DNA of 64,000 nucleotides, taken from UBA5859 sp041940025 (GTDB lineage Bacteria > Pseudomonadota > Gammaproteobacteria > UBA5859). The stretch spans positions 62,001 to 126,000 of the forward strand of contig JBGTSY010000006.1 of the NCBI GenBank assembly GCA_041940025.1. Reading direction: 5' to 3'. The notes under the pieces were generated by a model. That model saw nothing but the letters and a program-made list of their open reading frames with translations. It searched no databases and was not told the DNA's origin. Position 1 is the stretch's first letter; each line of letters opens with the position of its first letter. Both the position numbers and the translations under genes were made by a program. This document shows, piece by piece, positions 18,006 to 26,842 of this stretch.

Positions 18006-18719
18006 ATGAACCAGCGTGTATTGATCATTGAGGATGCAGAAGACATTGCCAAGTTAGTGCAATTGCACTTGGGTGATTTAGGCTTCGAGGTGGATATTGC
18101 TGCTGACGGGCAAGCGGGATTGAATCAGTTTCAGGCAACAGAGTACGATTTAGTTATCCTGGATATCATGTTGCCAGGCATGAACGGATTGGATGTCTGT
18201 CGCGCTTTGCGCGCACAACCCCACTATGTGGCCATATTGATGTTGACCGCAAAATCCACAGAGATGGATCGAGTGTTGGGATTGGAGATGGGCGCAGACG
18301 ACTACCTAAGCAAACCCTTTAGTATTCCTGAGCTGTTAGCACGGGTGAAAGCCCTGTTTCGTCGGGTGCAAGCCTTAGAAACACAACAAGAACAGACTCA
18401 CTCAGGGGGGGTGGTCACAGTTGGCCAGTTGACAATTGATGTCGATAAGCGGGAGGTGTGTGTTGCCGGTGCAACGCTTGAACTGACCGCAAAAGAGTTT
18501 GCATTGCTGCTTTTTTTCGCCCGGCATCCCGGAACGGTCTTTACTCGTGCTCAGTTGTTAGAACATGTTTGGAACTATCACTATAGCGGATATGAGCACA
18601 CGGTGAATTCCCACATCAATCGTCTGCGCGCAAAGTTGGAGTCCGATCCAGCGCACCCGCAATACATTCACACGGTTTGGGGCGTGGGATATAAATTCAA
18701 CGATCGGCAAGACAACTGA
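18006..18719 (+). CDS. OmpR/PhoB-family response regulator
   Basis: The 237-residue protein starts at MNQRVLIIEDAEDI; the upstream extension from 17949 is unlikely because it runs through a hairpin. The receiver domain has the acidic pair in IIEDAED, the phospho-acceptor Asp in LVILDIMLPGMNG (about residue 54), and the Lys in DDYLSKPF. A winged-helix DNA-binding domain follows (LTAKEFALLLFFARHPGTVF, EHTVNSHINRLRAKLE, YIHTVWGVGYKF). Its stop overlaps the kinase ATG (tgATG), so the two are co-translated. Position after the Cus operon hints at envelope or metal stress sensing, but nothing in the sequence proves that. Confidence 0.93.
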   Translation: MNQRVLIIEDAEDIAKLVQLHLGDLGFEVDIAADGQAGLNQFQATEYDLVILDIMLPGMNGLDVCRALRAQPHYVAILMLTAKSTEMDRVLGLEMGADDYLSKPFSIPELLARVKALFRRVQALETQQEQTHSGGVVTVGQLTIDVDKREVCVAGATLELTAKEFALLLFFARHPGTVFTRAQLLEHVWNYHYSGYEHTVNSHINRLRAKLESDPAHPQYIHTVWGVGYKFNDRQDN

Positions 18720-20179
18720 TGTTCCATACGCTTTACGCTAGGCTCGCAGCTGGACTGGTGCTGTTGCTCGTTGCCATTGGTTTGTTCTACGCATTGGTGA
18801 GTATGTCGCTTATCGATCGGCAACGACAGCAGGTGAATCAACAATTGCATCAGCATCTCGCTCAGGATTTGGTGATGGATCGAAATTTGGTGCGTGAAGG
18901 TCAGCTCAATGAGGCGGCGTTAAAGCAGACATTTCACGACTATATGGTTATCAATCCCAGTATTGAAATTTATCTGTTAGATCTCACTGGAAAAATATTA
19001 TCCTTCTCTGCCGATCCCGGCAAAGTAAAGCGAAAGCAGGTGTCTTTGCAGCCAATCCAAGCATTTCTAATGAAGCAGGAGTTCCCCATACTGGGCGATG
19101 ATCCCCGCAGTCATGATAGACAGAAGGCGTTCTCCGTGACGCCTATCCCCTCGGCAGAACGAGCGGAAGGGTATCTCTATGTGGTGTTGCAAGGTGAAGA
19201 GTACGATGCCGTCAATGCCGCAGTTCGTGACGGTGAAGTGGTTCGCTTGGGTCTGCTGACATTGGTAGTTAGTCTGATCCTGGGTGTGTTCGCTGGACTG
19301 GGAATATTTTATGGTTTAACCAGACGCTTACGAGAGCTGGCACAACGTATGGTTGAATTTCGAGGATCAGATTATTCCCGCTTGGCACCGGCAACCGATG
19401 TGGCAAAGGGTACAGCAGATGAAATTGCCCAATTGAGCCACACATTTGATCAGATGGCCGCCCGTATTGTGGCGCAAATTTCGGCGCTGGAAAAGAAAGA
19501 TCAGCAGCGCCGTGAATTGGTGGCACAGGTTTCCCATGACTTACGTACTCCCTTGGCTGCCCTGCACGGTTATTTGGAAACCATGGTGATGAAGCAGGAC
19601 AAGTTGACCACGGAAGGGCGACAGGAGTATTTACAGATTGCGTTGCGCCACAGTGAACGCTTGGGCAATTTAGTGGATGCCCTATTTGAGTTAGCCAAGC
19701 TTGATGCTAAAGAGGATTTGTCTCAACAGGAGCCTTTTATTTTGGCTGAGTTGATTCAGGATGTGGCGCAAAAATATCAGCTCCAGGCTGAAGCCAAGAG
19801 AGTTCAGTTGATTACCACGTTCGAGGATAGCAGTACCTTCGTGATCGCGGATATTGGGCTGATCGAACGTGTGTTCGAAAATTTGATTGAAAATGCCCTT
19901 GCTCATACAGCGCCCGGTGACACGGTCACCCTTGCAACCGAGCATCGAGAGGACTCAGTGTTAGTGGCGGTAACCGATACCGGTGAAGGCATATCAGCGG
20001 AAGATGCACCCTATATTTTCGACCGTTTTTACCAGGGAGGGCGCACTCAGTCCGATGGTGCCCATGCCGGTTTAGGCCTAGCGATTGTGAAGCGGATCTT
20101 GGCATTGCATGGTACCGCCATCCACATGGTGAGTTCTTCACAGGGAACGAAATTTAGCTTCAAGTTAGCAGGATCCTAA
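18719..20179 (+). CDS. Sensor histidine kinase
   Basis: The 486-residue inner-membrane kinase has a transmembrane helix at about 8-30, a periplasmic sensor region to about 180 and a second helix near LGLLTLVVSLILGVFAGLGI. A HAMP linker follows, then a HisKA H-box VSHDLRTPLAALHGYLE. The HATPase_c domain has the N box (ENLIENALAHT), G1 (DTGEGISAEDAPYIFDRF) and G2 (HAGLGLAIVKRI). It pairs with the preceding response regulator. The ligand is unknown; the sensor domain is not His- or Met-rich as in typical copper kinases, so a general envelope signal is as likely as a metal. Confidence 0.93.
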   Translation: MFHTLYARLAAGLVLLLVAIGLFYALVSMSLIDRQRQQVNQQLHQHLAQDLVMDRNLVREGQLNEAALKQTFHDYMVINPSIEIYLLDLTGKILSFSADPGKVKRKQVSLQPIQAFLMKQEFPILGDDPRSHDRQKAFSVTPIPSAERAEGYLYVVLQGEEYDAVNAAVRDGEVVRLGLLTLVVSLILGVFAGLGIFYGLTRRLRELAQRMVEFRGSDYSRLAPATDVAKGTADEIAQLSHTFDQMAARIVAQISALEKKDQQRRELVAQVSHDLRTPLAALHGYLETMVMKQDKLTTEGRQEYLQIALRHSERLGNLVDALFELAKLDAKEDLSQQEPFILAELIQDVAQKYQLQAEAKRVQLITTFEDSSTFVIADIGLIERVFENLIENALAHTAPGDTVTLATEHREDSVLVAVTDTGEGISAEDAPYIFDRFYQGGRTQSDGAHAGLGLAIVKRILALHGTAIHMVSSSQGTKFSFKLAGS

Positions 20180-20185
20180 TCGGCG

Positions 20186-20206
20186 CTTGCCGAGACAAAC
20201 GGCAAG
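20186..20206 (+). terminator. Hairpin after the two-component operon
   Basis: CTTGCCG (20186-20192) and CGGCAAG (20200-20206) with a 7-base loop, just after the kinase stop. No long T run follows, so termination strength is uncertain. Confidence 0.45.
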
Positions 20207-20284
20207 GTTGGATCAATAAACCCTGTGATTTCTGGTGGTGGATTAGAACTGAGTACAGAGGTGTCAGCACACCCTTGATTCAAT

Positions 20285-21076
20285 TTAGCGTCGTCGAAAC
20301 TGTCTACTCAGAGGAAGCAGCCCTAAGGTGAATAACCAGGCGGTACTTGGTGCGGGAATTTCCCCAGGGGGGACGAGGCGTGACCACTCGGCATCGTGAG
20401 AAAATGGTGCAAAGGCGACAATATCTTCACATAAGACACCTGGCACATAATCGCCATTGGCATCTTTAGCAAAAGGCTCTAACTTGCCATTGCCACTCAC
20501 AGTGAAAAGATCCATGTGGATGCCTGTCAGAGAACTGGACAGGCTGGCGCCGTCTACGGAGACTTCGAAAGACTCAGTCCATCCTCTTTTGGAATCGGAC
20601 TCAGAGCCGGGTTCAGTGTTGTAGATAGTACCCCACCTTTCATCGAAAGCGAATTCATAGATGTACCAATAAGAAGGGTAAATGCCATGAGGTGACAGTT
20701 GATCCCCTCCAGGAACGTCTTCTTCATAGGGTGGGATGCCAAAGCCCTCTTGAAAAATACCTAAGGAGACACCGTCATTTTTCACATCTATAACAAATTC
20801 GCCTTCGGGGGAATCTGTATTTTTTGGGGTTGCTGCGAAAACCAAGTAAGCAGTCCTGTCATCATTACCCCTGGAGAAGGGGCCGTTGCGGCGCTTTTTC
20901 TTCGCATAGGCATTGACCGTAAAACTATCACCGGAACCCATCCAGGTATCTGTGCCCGTATCATATTCCCAGGTTCCCGTAGCGCCGGGGCCTAATTGAA
21001 GATTAGGAACTGCCAACGCAACAGGTGCTATGAAAAGCAAACCTACAGTGACAGCGGAGGGTCGGATAATTCGCAT
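20285..21076 (-). CDS. Secreted choice-of-anchor protein with PEP-CTERM-like tail
   Basis: The 263-residue product starts at ATG 21076, with a signal peptide (MRIIRPSAVTVGLLFIAPVALA). The body begins VPNLQLGPGATGTWEYDTGTD and is rich in Asp, Gly and aromatic residues, resembling the choice-of-anchor N family. The C-terminus, PAPSTAWLFTLGLLPL followed by SRQFRRR, has the Pro-rich motif, single hydrophobic helix and Arg cluster of PEP-CTERM/exosortase signals. The motif is PAP rather than PEP. No exosortase gene is in the window. It is probably surface-anchored or exported. An upstream TTG at 21094 could add six residues. Confidence 0.7.
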   Translation of the reverse strand: MRIIRPSAVTVGLLFIAPVALAVPNLQLGPGATGTWEYDTGTDTWMGSGDSFTVNAYAKKKRRNGPFSRGNDDRTAYLVFAATPKNTDSPEGEFVIDVKNDGVSLGIFQEGFGIPPYEEDVPGGDQLSPHGIYPSYWYIYEFAFDERWGTIYNTEPGSESDSKRGWTESFEVSVDGASLSSSLTGIHMDLFTVSGNGKLEPFAKDANGDYVPGVLCEDIVAFAPFSHDAEWSRLVPPGEIPAPSTAWLFTLGLLPLSRQFRRR

Positions 21077-21094
21077 AGTCTTCTTAATCCCCAA

Positions 21095-21489
21095 TGTGAT
21101 TCGGAAAATGAAATTAATAAGAGGTGGCCAGTTTTCAGCTCACTGCCTCAGGCGTCAAAACCGATAAAAACGCTTCGAATAAGTATTTGCTGATGATACT
21201 TATGGAAATCCAAGAATGCAACGAAAATGACGATTTTTTCTATTGCAACGAATTATGTAAGTGTTCTGGTTATAAGCAAATAAAAACAATATATTCAAAA
21301 AGTTGTGATTTAATTCTAAACTAAAAATAAGTTCAATAAACGGAATACGTTAATCATATTTTATTGAATATAGAGTTGTATCAGTTATTAAATCTGACTA
21401 TTAGAAAACTGACGGCAATGCAACAGTTCATCAACGGGCACGCGTCTCACCTGAGTGTTATGCACAAGATCAGCGGAAATTTTAACGGC
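21095..21489. other. AT-rich intergenic stretch
   Basis: About 395 AT-rich bases between the PEP-CTERM-like gene (leftward) and the DUF3592 gene (leftward). It probably holds the promoter of the former. No gene, repeat or RNA is recognised. Confidence 0.4.
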
Positions 21490-21912
21490 TTAAGAAAGAA
21501 ATAGGATCTGCGATGCGTAAATTGAACTGCAGATCCCCAGGATCAGCAGGCTATAACTGAGAAGCCAACGCTGGAAAAAGTTATTTATCGTAGCGGTTTC
21601 TGGTTTTCCGGGTAAGTAGATAACTTCTAAATTGCGTCCTGAGTCGATATTTTTTCTGCTGGCGGCAGTTGAGCGGAATTGGTACGAGGTACCCTCTTCG
21701 GTGAAAAACTCTATCACATTGGCGTATCCCACACCGACGTGTTCGCCACCTTCCGTGTCTGCCAGATCAACAGTTTTTGCCACTCCTTGGGTTTTCACAC
21801 CTTTGCGACTTAAGCTTTGTTGATTCATCAGCAGCACGCCCCCTGCAAACAGAGCTAATGGTCCCAGTACAATTAAAAATAGCGCCTCGATCATGTCCAT
21901 ACCTATCGGCAT
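21490..21912 (-). CDS. DUF3592-type small membrane protein
   Basis: About 140 residues. There is a hydrophobic helix near the N-terminus (ALFLIVLGPLALFAGGVLLM) and an extracytoplasmic beta-rich domain with VIEFFTEEGTSYQFRSTAAS and VIYLPGKPETATINNF. A second helix lies at the C-terminus (LLSYSLLILGICSSIYASQ). This two-helix layout around a small beta domain matches DUF3592 proteins, whose role is unknown. ATG codons at 21912, 21900 and 21894 are all possible; 21894 has AGGT at the best distance. It ends the leftward unit next to xseA. Confidence 0.65.
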   Translation of the reverse strand: MPIGMDMIEALFLIVLGPLALFAGGVLLMNQQSLSRKGVKTQGVAKTVDLADTEGGEHVGVGYANVIEFFTEEGTSYQFRSTAASRKNIDSGRNLEVIYLPGKPETATINNFFQRWLLSYSLLILGICSSIYASQILFLS

Positions 21913-22025
21913 TTTCCGGTTTCTCGTTAGCAACTGATTGTCATGGAGACCATGCCCAGAGCGGGTGGGTGCGCTGATCTCATGCCTCATGCTGTGAGTA
22001 CGGCGGAGCATGAAGCAGAGGGGTG

Positions 22026-23360
22026 TTACTCAGTTTTCCCCTCCACCAGACAATGCAGATGCCCGGCAGACAATCGTACCTCAATTTTGTCACCAATTTC
22101 CACGTCATGCGCTTTTTTTAGGGTATGGCCCGCGACATCCTGCGCTATGGCGTATCCTCTTGCTAGCGTGTTGAGAGGGCTCAGAGAATGGATCTGTTGC
22201 GCCAAGGCGGAAAAGGCAGATTGCTGCTGTTTCAGTTGGTGTTGCACTGAATGCTCCAGACGGTGCGCCAATGCTTTCATCTGCATCTGATTGAGTTCAA
22301 CTCTCTGCTCAGGATGATGTTTTTCTAAGCTGAATTGGATCTGTTGCAAAGAACGAGTGTTGGTCGCCAACTGTAGTCGACAGTTGGAAACCAATTGGCG
22401 CCACTGTGATTCGAGATGTTGCTTGTCTTGCACCAACTTTTTACGCGGATCCACGAGCCGCTTGCTGAGGTGATCCAGCGCTTGAGCATGTTGATTGAGT
22501 TGTCGCCGAAAGAGTTTAGAGAGTTGTTGTTCAACGGATTCCAGATATTCTAAGAGATCCTCTTTCTGAGGTACCACGAGCTCAGCTGCCACTGAAGGGG
22601 TAGGCGCGCGTACATCGGCGACAAAGTCAGCAATGGTAAAGTCCACTTCATGGCCCACCCCGCAGACAATGGGTAAATGGGATGCAAAAATAGCCCGCGC
22701 CAGCTGTTCATCATTGAATGCATTTAAATCTTCCAGAGAGCCGCCACCGCGACACAAAATGAGAACATCCACCAGGGATGTCTCATTGGCCAATGCAATT
22801 GCCCGAATTAAGCTCCGCGCCGCCTCTTCGCCTTGAACCTGGGCTGGGTAAACAATGATCGGCACAATCGGAAAGCGGCGTTTGAGCACACTCAACACGT
22901 CTCGAATGGCTGCGCCACTGGGGGAGGTGATCACACCGATGGCTTTGGGCAGTTCAGGCAACGCTTGTTTGTGTGTGTCTAGAAATAGCCCCTCTTCAGA
23001 GAGTTGCTGTTTCAGTTGTTCAAAGGCACGTCTGAGCGCGCCATCGCCACTCTCTTCCATTTGCTGTACTATCAACTGGTAGTCGCCCCGAGCTTCATAG
23101 AGACTGACCTCTGCCAACACCAGCACCTGCTGACCTTCTTCCAGTTGAAAGTTCAATCCCTTATTCTGATGGCGAAAAAAGGCACAGCGAACTTGAGATT
23201 TTTTATCTTTAAGCGTGAAATAGAGATGACCGGACTGGGGGGTGGCGAGGTTCGACAATTCACCGGCCACCCATATGGGACCGAATGTGTCGCTGAGTAG
23301 GTCCCGTACCATGCGATTGAGCTCGGCAACTGCATAAACTTCGGGCGCGTTTTCCATCAC
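22026..23360 (-). CDS. xseA: Exodeoxyribonuclease VII large subunit
   Basis: The 444-residue protein has an N-terminal OB fold (LNRMVRDLLSDTFGPIWVAGELSN, HLYFTLKDKKSQVRCAFFR). The catalytic domain contains the conserved GVITSPSGAAIRDVLSVLKR, LILCRGGGSLEDLNAFNDE, and VGHEVDFTIADFVADVRAPTPSVAAEL. A long coiled-coil region and the C-terminal LNTLARGYAI segment complete it. With XseB it degrades single-stranded DNA in both directions. Length is typical. It is divergent from guaB, a classic gammaproteobacterial arrangement that marks this part as core chromosome. Confidence 0.97.
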   Translation of the reverse strand: MMENAPEVYAVAELNRMVRDLLSDTFGPIWVAGELSNLATPQSGHLYFTLKDKKSQVRCAFFRHQNKGLNFQLEEGQQVLVLAEVSLYEARGDYQLIVQQMEESGDGALRRAFEQLKQQLSEEGLFLDTHKQALPELPKAIGVITSPSGAAIRDVLSVLKRRFPIVPIIVYPAQVQGEEAARSLIRAIALANETSLVDVLILCRGGGSLEDLNAFNDEQLARAIFASHLPIVCGVGHEVDFTIADFVADVRAPTPSVAAELVVPQKEDLLEYLESVEQQLSKLFRRQLNQHAQALDHLSKRLVDPRKKLVQDKQHLESQWRQLVSNCRLQLATNTRSLQQIQFSLEKHHPEQRVELNQMQMKALAHRLEHSVQHQLKQQQSAFSALAQQIHSLSPLNTLARGYAIAQDVAGHTLKKAHDVEIGDKIEVRLSAGHLHCLVEGKTE

Positions 23361-23510
23361 TGTGGTATCCTTATGTGCCTATTCAATAGGGTAAATTTTG
23401 AATCTATTATGTCAATGGATCCATTCTTCAGCACCGAATCGCTGCGCTGCTATTCACACCATCCATCCCGCCTGACTATAGATTCGCCGCTTGAGGAACT
23501 GATATAGACC

Positions 23511-24971
23511 ATGAGAATAGAACAAGAAGCGTTGACATTCGACGATGTTCTGCTAGTCCCCAACTATTCTGATATTTTGCCAAGAGAAGTGTCGCTGGAA
23601 ACGCACTTAACCAAGCAGATCCGCTTGAATGTGCCCATTCTATCGGCCGCCATGGACACTGTCACGGAAAGCCGACTGGCCATTGCATTGGCGCAAGAGG
23701 GTGGTATCGGTGTGATGCACAAGAACATGACTGCGGCAGTTCAAGCCTCCCATGTGCGGGCGGTGAAGAAATACGAAAGTGGGGTGATCAAAGATCCCAT
23801 CACCGTGAGCCCCAACACCACCATTCGCGATGTCATTGAGTTAACTCGCGCCAATAAGATTTCCGGTGTTCCAGTAGTGGAAGGTGAAACCCTGGTGGGC
23901 ATTGTCACCAGCCGGGATTTGCGTTTCGAGACCGGTTATGAAAATCCTGTCTCTACCATAATGACCACAAAAGATCGCCTGGTGACGGTGGAAGAGGACA
24001 GTGACGCGGAGGAGATCAAGCGTCTGTTACATGCCCACCGCATTGAGAAGGTGTTGGTGGTGAATGAAGATTTTGAATTGCGCGGATTGATCACCGTGAA
24101 GGATATTCAAAAATCCACCGAGTTTCCCAATGCCTGCAAAGATCCAGATGAACGCCTAAGAGTGGGGGCCGCAGTGAGCACCGGCGCAGGCAGTATCGAA
24201 CGCATAGATGCATTGGTGGAAGCGGGTGTGGATCTGTTAGTGGTGGATACCGCACATGGCCATTCTGCCGGGGTGATTCGGCAGGTGGAATACATCAAAC
24301 AGAGATACCCTGATATTCAGTTAATTGGTGGCAATGTGGCGACCGGCGAAGCGGCGCTGGCATTGGCAAAAGCAGGTGCCGACGCAGTGAAGGTAGGGAT
24401 TGGACCAGGATCAATCTGTACCACGCGCATCGTCTCAGGCGTGGGTATGCCACAAATCACGGCGATTCACGAAGTCTCTCAAGCGTTAAAAGGCACTGAA
24501 GTCGGTGTGATTGCCGATGGCGGTATTCGGTATTCTGGCGATATCTCCAAGGCTATCGCCGCAGGCGCACATACAGTGATGATAGGCAGCCTGTTTGCGG
24601 GTACCGAAGAAGCACCGGGTGAAGTAGAGTTGTACCAAGGGCGTTCATATAAGTCTTATCGGGGTATGGGCTCTATTGGAGCCATGCAACAGGGTTCAAG
24701 CGATCGTTATTTTCAAGATGGCCTAACTGATTTAGAAAAACTGGTGCCGGAAGGCATCGAAGGTCGAGTCCCGTATAAAGGACCATTGTCGGACACACTA
24801 CATCAATTGTTGGGTGGTTTAAGAGCGTCTATGGGCTATACCGGCTGTGCGACTGTGGCGTCTTTGCGTACCGAAGCCAAGTTTGTGCGTGTCAGCAGCG
24901 CCAGTATGCGCGAGAGTCATGTGCATGATGTGGCGATCACCAAAGAAGCGCCCAATTATCGTTTAGACTGA
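23511..24971 (+). CDS. guaB: Inosine-5'-monophosphate dehydrogenase
   Basis: The 486-residue protein has the IMPDH barrel split by two CBS domains (about residues 95-205: VKKYESGVIKDPITVSPN and IMTTKDRLVTVEEDSDAEE). The catalytic loop is GIGPGSICTTRIVSGVG with Cys in SICTT. The product-binding segment GSLFAGTEEAPGE, YRGMGSIGAM and the flap Arg/Tyr in GRVPYKGPLSDT are present. It oxidises IMP to XMP with NAD+, the first committed step to GMP, and is followed 47 bases later by guaA. Confidence 0.98.
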   Translation: MRIEQEALTFDDVLLVPNYSDILPREVSLETHLTKQIRLNVPILSAAMDTVTESRLAIALAQEGGIGVMHKNMTAAVQASHVRAVKKYESGVIKDPITVSPNTTIRDVIELTRANKISGVPVVEGETLVGIVTSRDLRFETGYENPVSTIMTTKDRLVTVEEDSDAEEIKRLLHAHRIEKVLVVNEDFELRGLITVKDIQKSTEFPNACKDPDERLRVGAAVSTGAGSIERIDALVEAGVDLLVVDTAHGHSAGVIRQVEYIKQRYPDIQLIGGNVATGEAALALAKAGADAVKVGIGPGSICTTRIVSGVGMPQITAIHEVSQALKGTEVGVIADGGIRYSGDISKAIAAGAHTVMIGSLFAGTEEAPGEVELYQGRSYKSYRGMGSIGAMQQGSSDRYFQDGLTDLEKLVPEGIEGRVPYKGPLSDTLHQLLGGLRASMGYTGCATVASLRTEAKFVRVSSASMRESHVHDVAITKEAPNYRLD

Positions 24972-25018
24972 GCTTTTTCCTCCATCGATTTTCACTCACC
25001 ACTGCATAGAGACATGTC

Positions 25019-26578
25019 ATGTTAGACATCCATGACCATCGCATATTGATACTCGATTTTGGGTCCCAGTACACACAATTAATTGCGCGGCGTATTCGAG
25101 AAATTGGCGTCTATTGTGAGATCCTCCCTTACGATGTGGCGACGGAGCGTCTGGTTCAATTTAGTCCTAAAGGCATCGTGCTCTCTGGTGGGCCGGAAAG
25201 CGTGACTTTGAATGAAGCACCACAAGCGCCGGAATGGGTATTTGATTCTGGTCTGCCCGTGTTAGGCGTGTGCTACGGCATGCAGACCATGGCGGCACAG
25301 TTACGTGGTGAAGTTGCCGCATCCAACAAACGAGAGTTTGGTCATGCAACAATTCAATTTGAAGCTGATTCACCACTGTTTGCCCATATCAGCACGCCCC
25401 AAAAGCAACTGCATGTGTGGATGAGTCATGGCGATAAAGTCACTCAGGTACCTCACGGGTTCCGCACCATTGCACACACCAGCAGTGCCCCCATTGCGGC
25501 AATGGCATGTGAAGAAAAAAATTATTACGGTGTGCAGTTTCATCCGGAGGTCACACATACAGAACACGGTTTTACTCTATTAAAGAATTTTGTGGTGGAG
25601 ATCTGTGGATGTGATTGTCGCTGGACGCCAGAGCAGATAGTACAGGCGTCAATCGAATCGGTAAAAGAGCAGGTGGGGAGTGATGAAGTGCTGTTGGGTC
25701 TATCTGGTGGCGTGGATTCTTCCGTGGTTGCGGCGCTTTTACACGAGGCCATAGGCGATCAACTCACTTGTGTGTTTGTCGATAACGGTTTGTTGCGCTT
25801 AAACGAAGGCGATCAGGTGATGCAGATCTTTGCAGATAATTTAGGTGTAAAGGTAAGACGCGTGAATGCAGAAGAGCGTTTTCTCACTGCCTTAAAAGGC
25901 ATTGCCGATCCTGAATTAAAGCGCAAAAAGATCGGTAATCTGTTTATTGAAGTCTTCGAAGAGCAGGCTGCCAAGTGTGAAAATGCGAAGTGGTTGGCAC
26001 AAGGCACGATTTATCCCGATGTAATTGAGTCTGCTGGCGCTGCGAGTGGTAAAGCCCATGTGATCAAGTCTCATCATAATGTGGGTGGCTTACCGGAGCA
26101 GATGCAGTTAAAACTGGTGGAGCCGCTGAGAGAACTTTTTAAAGATGAAGTGCGTCGCATCGGCGAGCAACTTAAGTTGCCCCATGAACTCTTATATCGC
26201 CATCCTTTTCCGGGTCCGGGACTGGGGGTGCGTATACTCGGTGAAGTCACTAAAGAGGCGGCGGATGTACTGAGACTAGCAGATGATATATTTATTCAGG
26301 AATTACGCGCCCATCATCTTTATGACAAGGTGAGCCAGGCATTTGCCGTGTATTTGCCAGTCAAGTCAGTTGGGGTGACTGGAGATGCACGCTGTTACGA
26401 GCCAGTTGTCGCATTGCGTGCAGTGGAAACGGTGGATTTCATGACCGCGAAGTGGTCAGAGTTGCCCTATGACTTTTTAGCCCATGTCTCTAATCGAATT
26501 CTAAATGAAGTATCAGGTTTATCCCGTGTGACCTATGATATTTCAGGTAAGCCTCCTGCAACTATAGAGTGGGAGTGA
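25019..26578 (+). CDS. guaA: GMP synthase (glutamine-hydrolysing)
   Basis: The 519-residue protein has an N-terminal class I glutamine amidotransferase with the nucleophile Cys in LGVCYGMQTMAAQL and the His-Glu pair in YGVQFHPEVTHT. An ATP pyrophosphatase domain has the PP-loop GLSGGVDSSVVAALLH. The C-terminal dimerisation domain ends in the conserved PPATIEWE. It aminates XMP to GMP. The 3' end (GAGTGGGAGTGAC at 26567-26579) is duplicated at 28120-28132, so this gene end looks like an integration site that was rebuilt by the inserted DNA. Confidence 0.98.
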   Translation: MLDIHDHRILILDFGSQYTQLIARRIREIGVYCEILPYDVATERLVQFSPKGIVLSGGPESVTLNEAPQAPEWVFDSGLPVLGVCYGMQTMAAQLRGEVAASNKREFGHATIQFEADSPLFAHISTPQKQLHVWMSHGDKVTQVPHGFRTIAHTSSAPIAAMACEEKNYYGVQFHPEVTHTEHGFTLLKNFVVEICGCDCRWTPEQIVQASIESVKEQVGSDEVLLGLSGGVDSSVVAALLHEAIGDQLTCVFVDNGLLRLNEGDQVMQIFADNLGVKVRRVNAEERFLTALKGIADPELKRKKIGNLFIEVFEEQAAKCENAKWLAQGTIYPDVIESAGAASGKAHVIKSHHNVGGLPEQMQLKLVEPLRELFKDEVRRIGEQLKLPHELLYRHPFPGPGLGVRILGEVTKEAADVLRLADDIFIQELRAHHLYDKVSQAFAVYLPVKSVGVTGDARCYEPVVALRAVETVDFMTAKWSELPYDFLAHVSNRILNEVSGLSRVTYDISGKPPATIEWE

Positions 26579-26579
26579 C
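26567..26579 (+). repeat. Left att-like repeat at the guaA 3' end
   Basis: GAGTGGGAGTGAC, spanning the last guaA codons and the stop. It is exactly repeated at 28120-28132. A second identical 32-bp stretch follows each copy (26622-26653 and 28170-28201). The guaA 3' end is a known island insertion site in other bacteria. Confidence 0.75.
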
Positions 26580-26794
26580 AGGAATTTTCAACACATTGAT
26601 TTATAACAATAAAAACAATCCAATTGATAATATAATCTGCATCATCAATGGTATTTTTCATGGTATTTATTGCGTGTAGCAAGGCGGCAGACAGCGATAC
26701 CATGAGCGACGAACTAATGAAGTCATGGCATTTTGTGGGCGCTGTTCAGTTGCTAGTTCTTGATCGAGGATGGCGTTATTGCGGGCTATAATCG

Positions 26795-26819
26795 CGCCAT
26801 ATACATCTATAATATGGCG
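26795..26819 (+). promoter_or_regulatory. Dyad ahead of fic
   Basis: CGCCATAT (26795-26802) and ATATGGCG (26812-26819) form an 8-bp inverted repeat 23 bases before the fic ATG. TATAAT (26787-26792) lies next to it, so this may be a -10 box with an overlapping operator. No good -35 was found at 17 bases. The second, decayed fic copy has a mutated dyad. Confidence 0.5.
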
Positions 26820-26842
26820 TGAATAAGTGCTACAATCACGCC

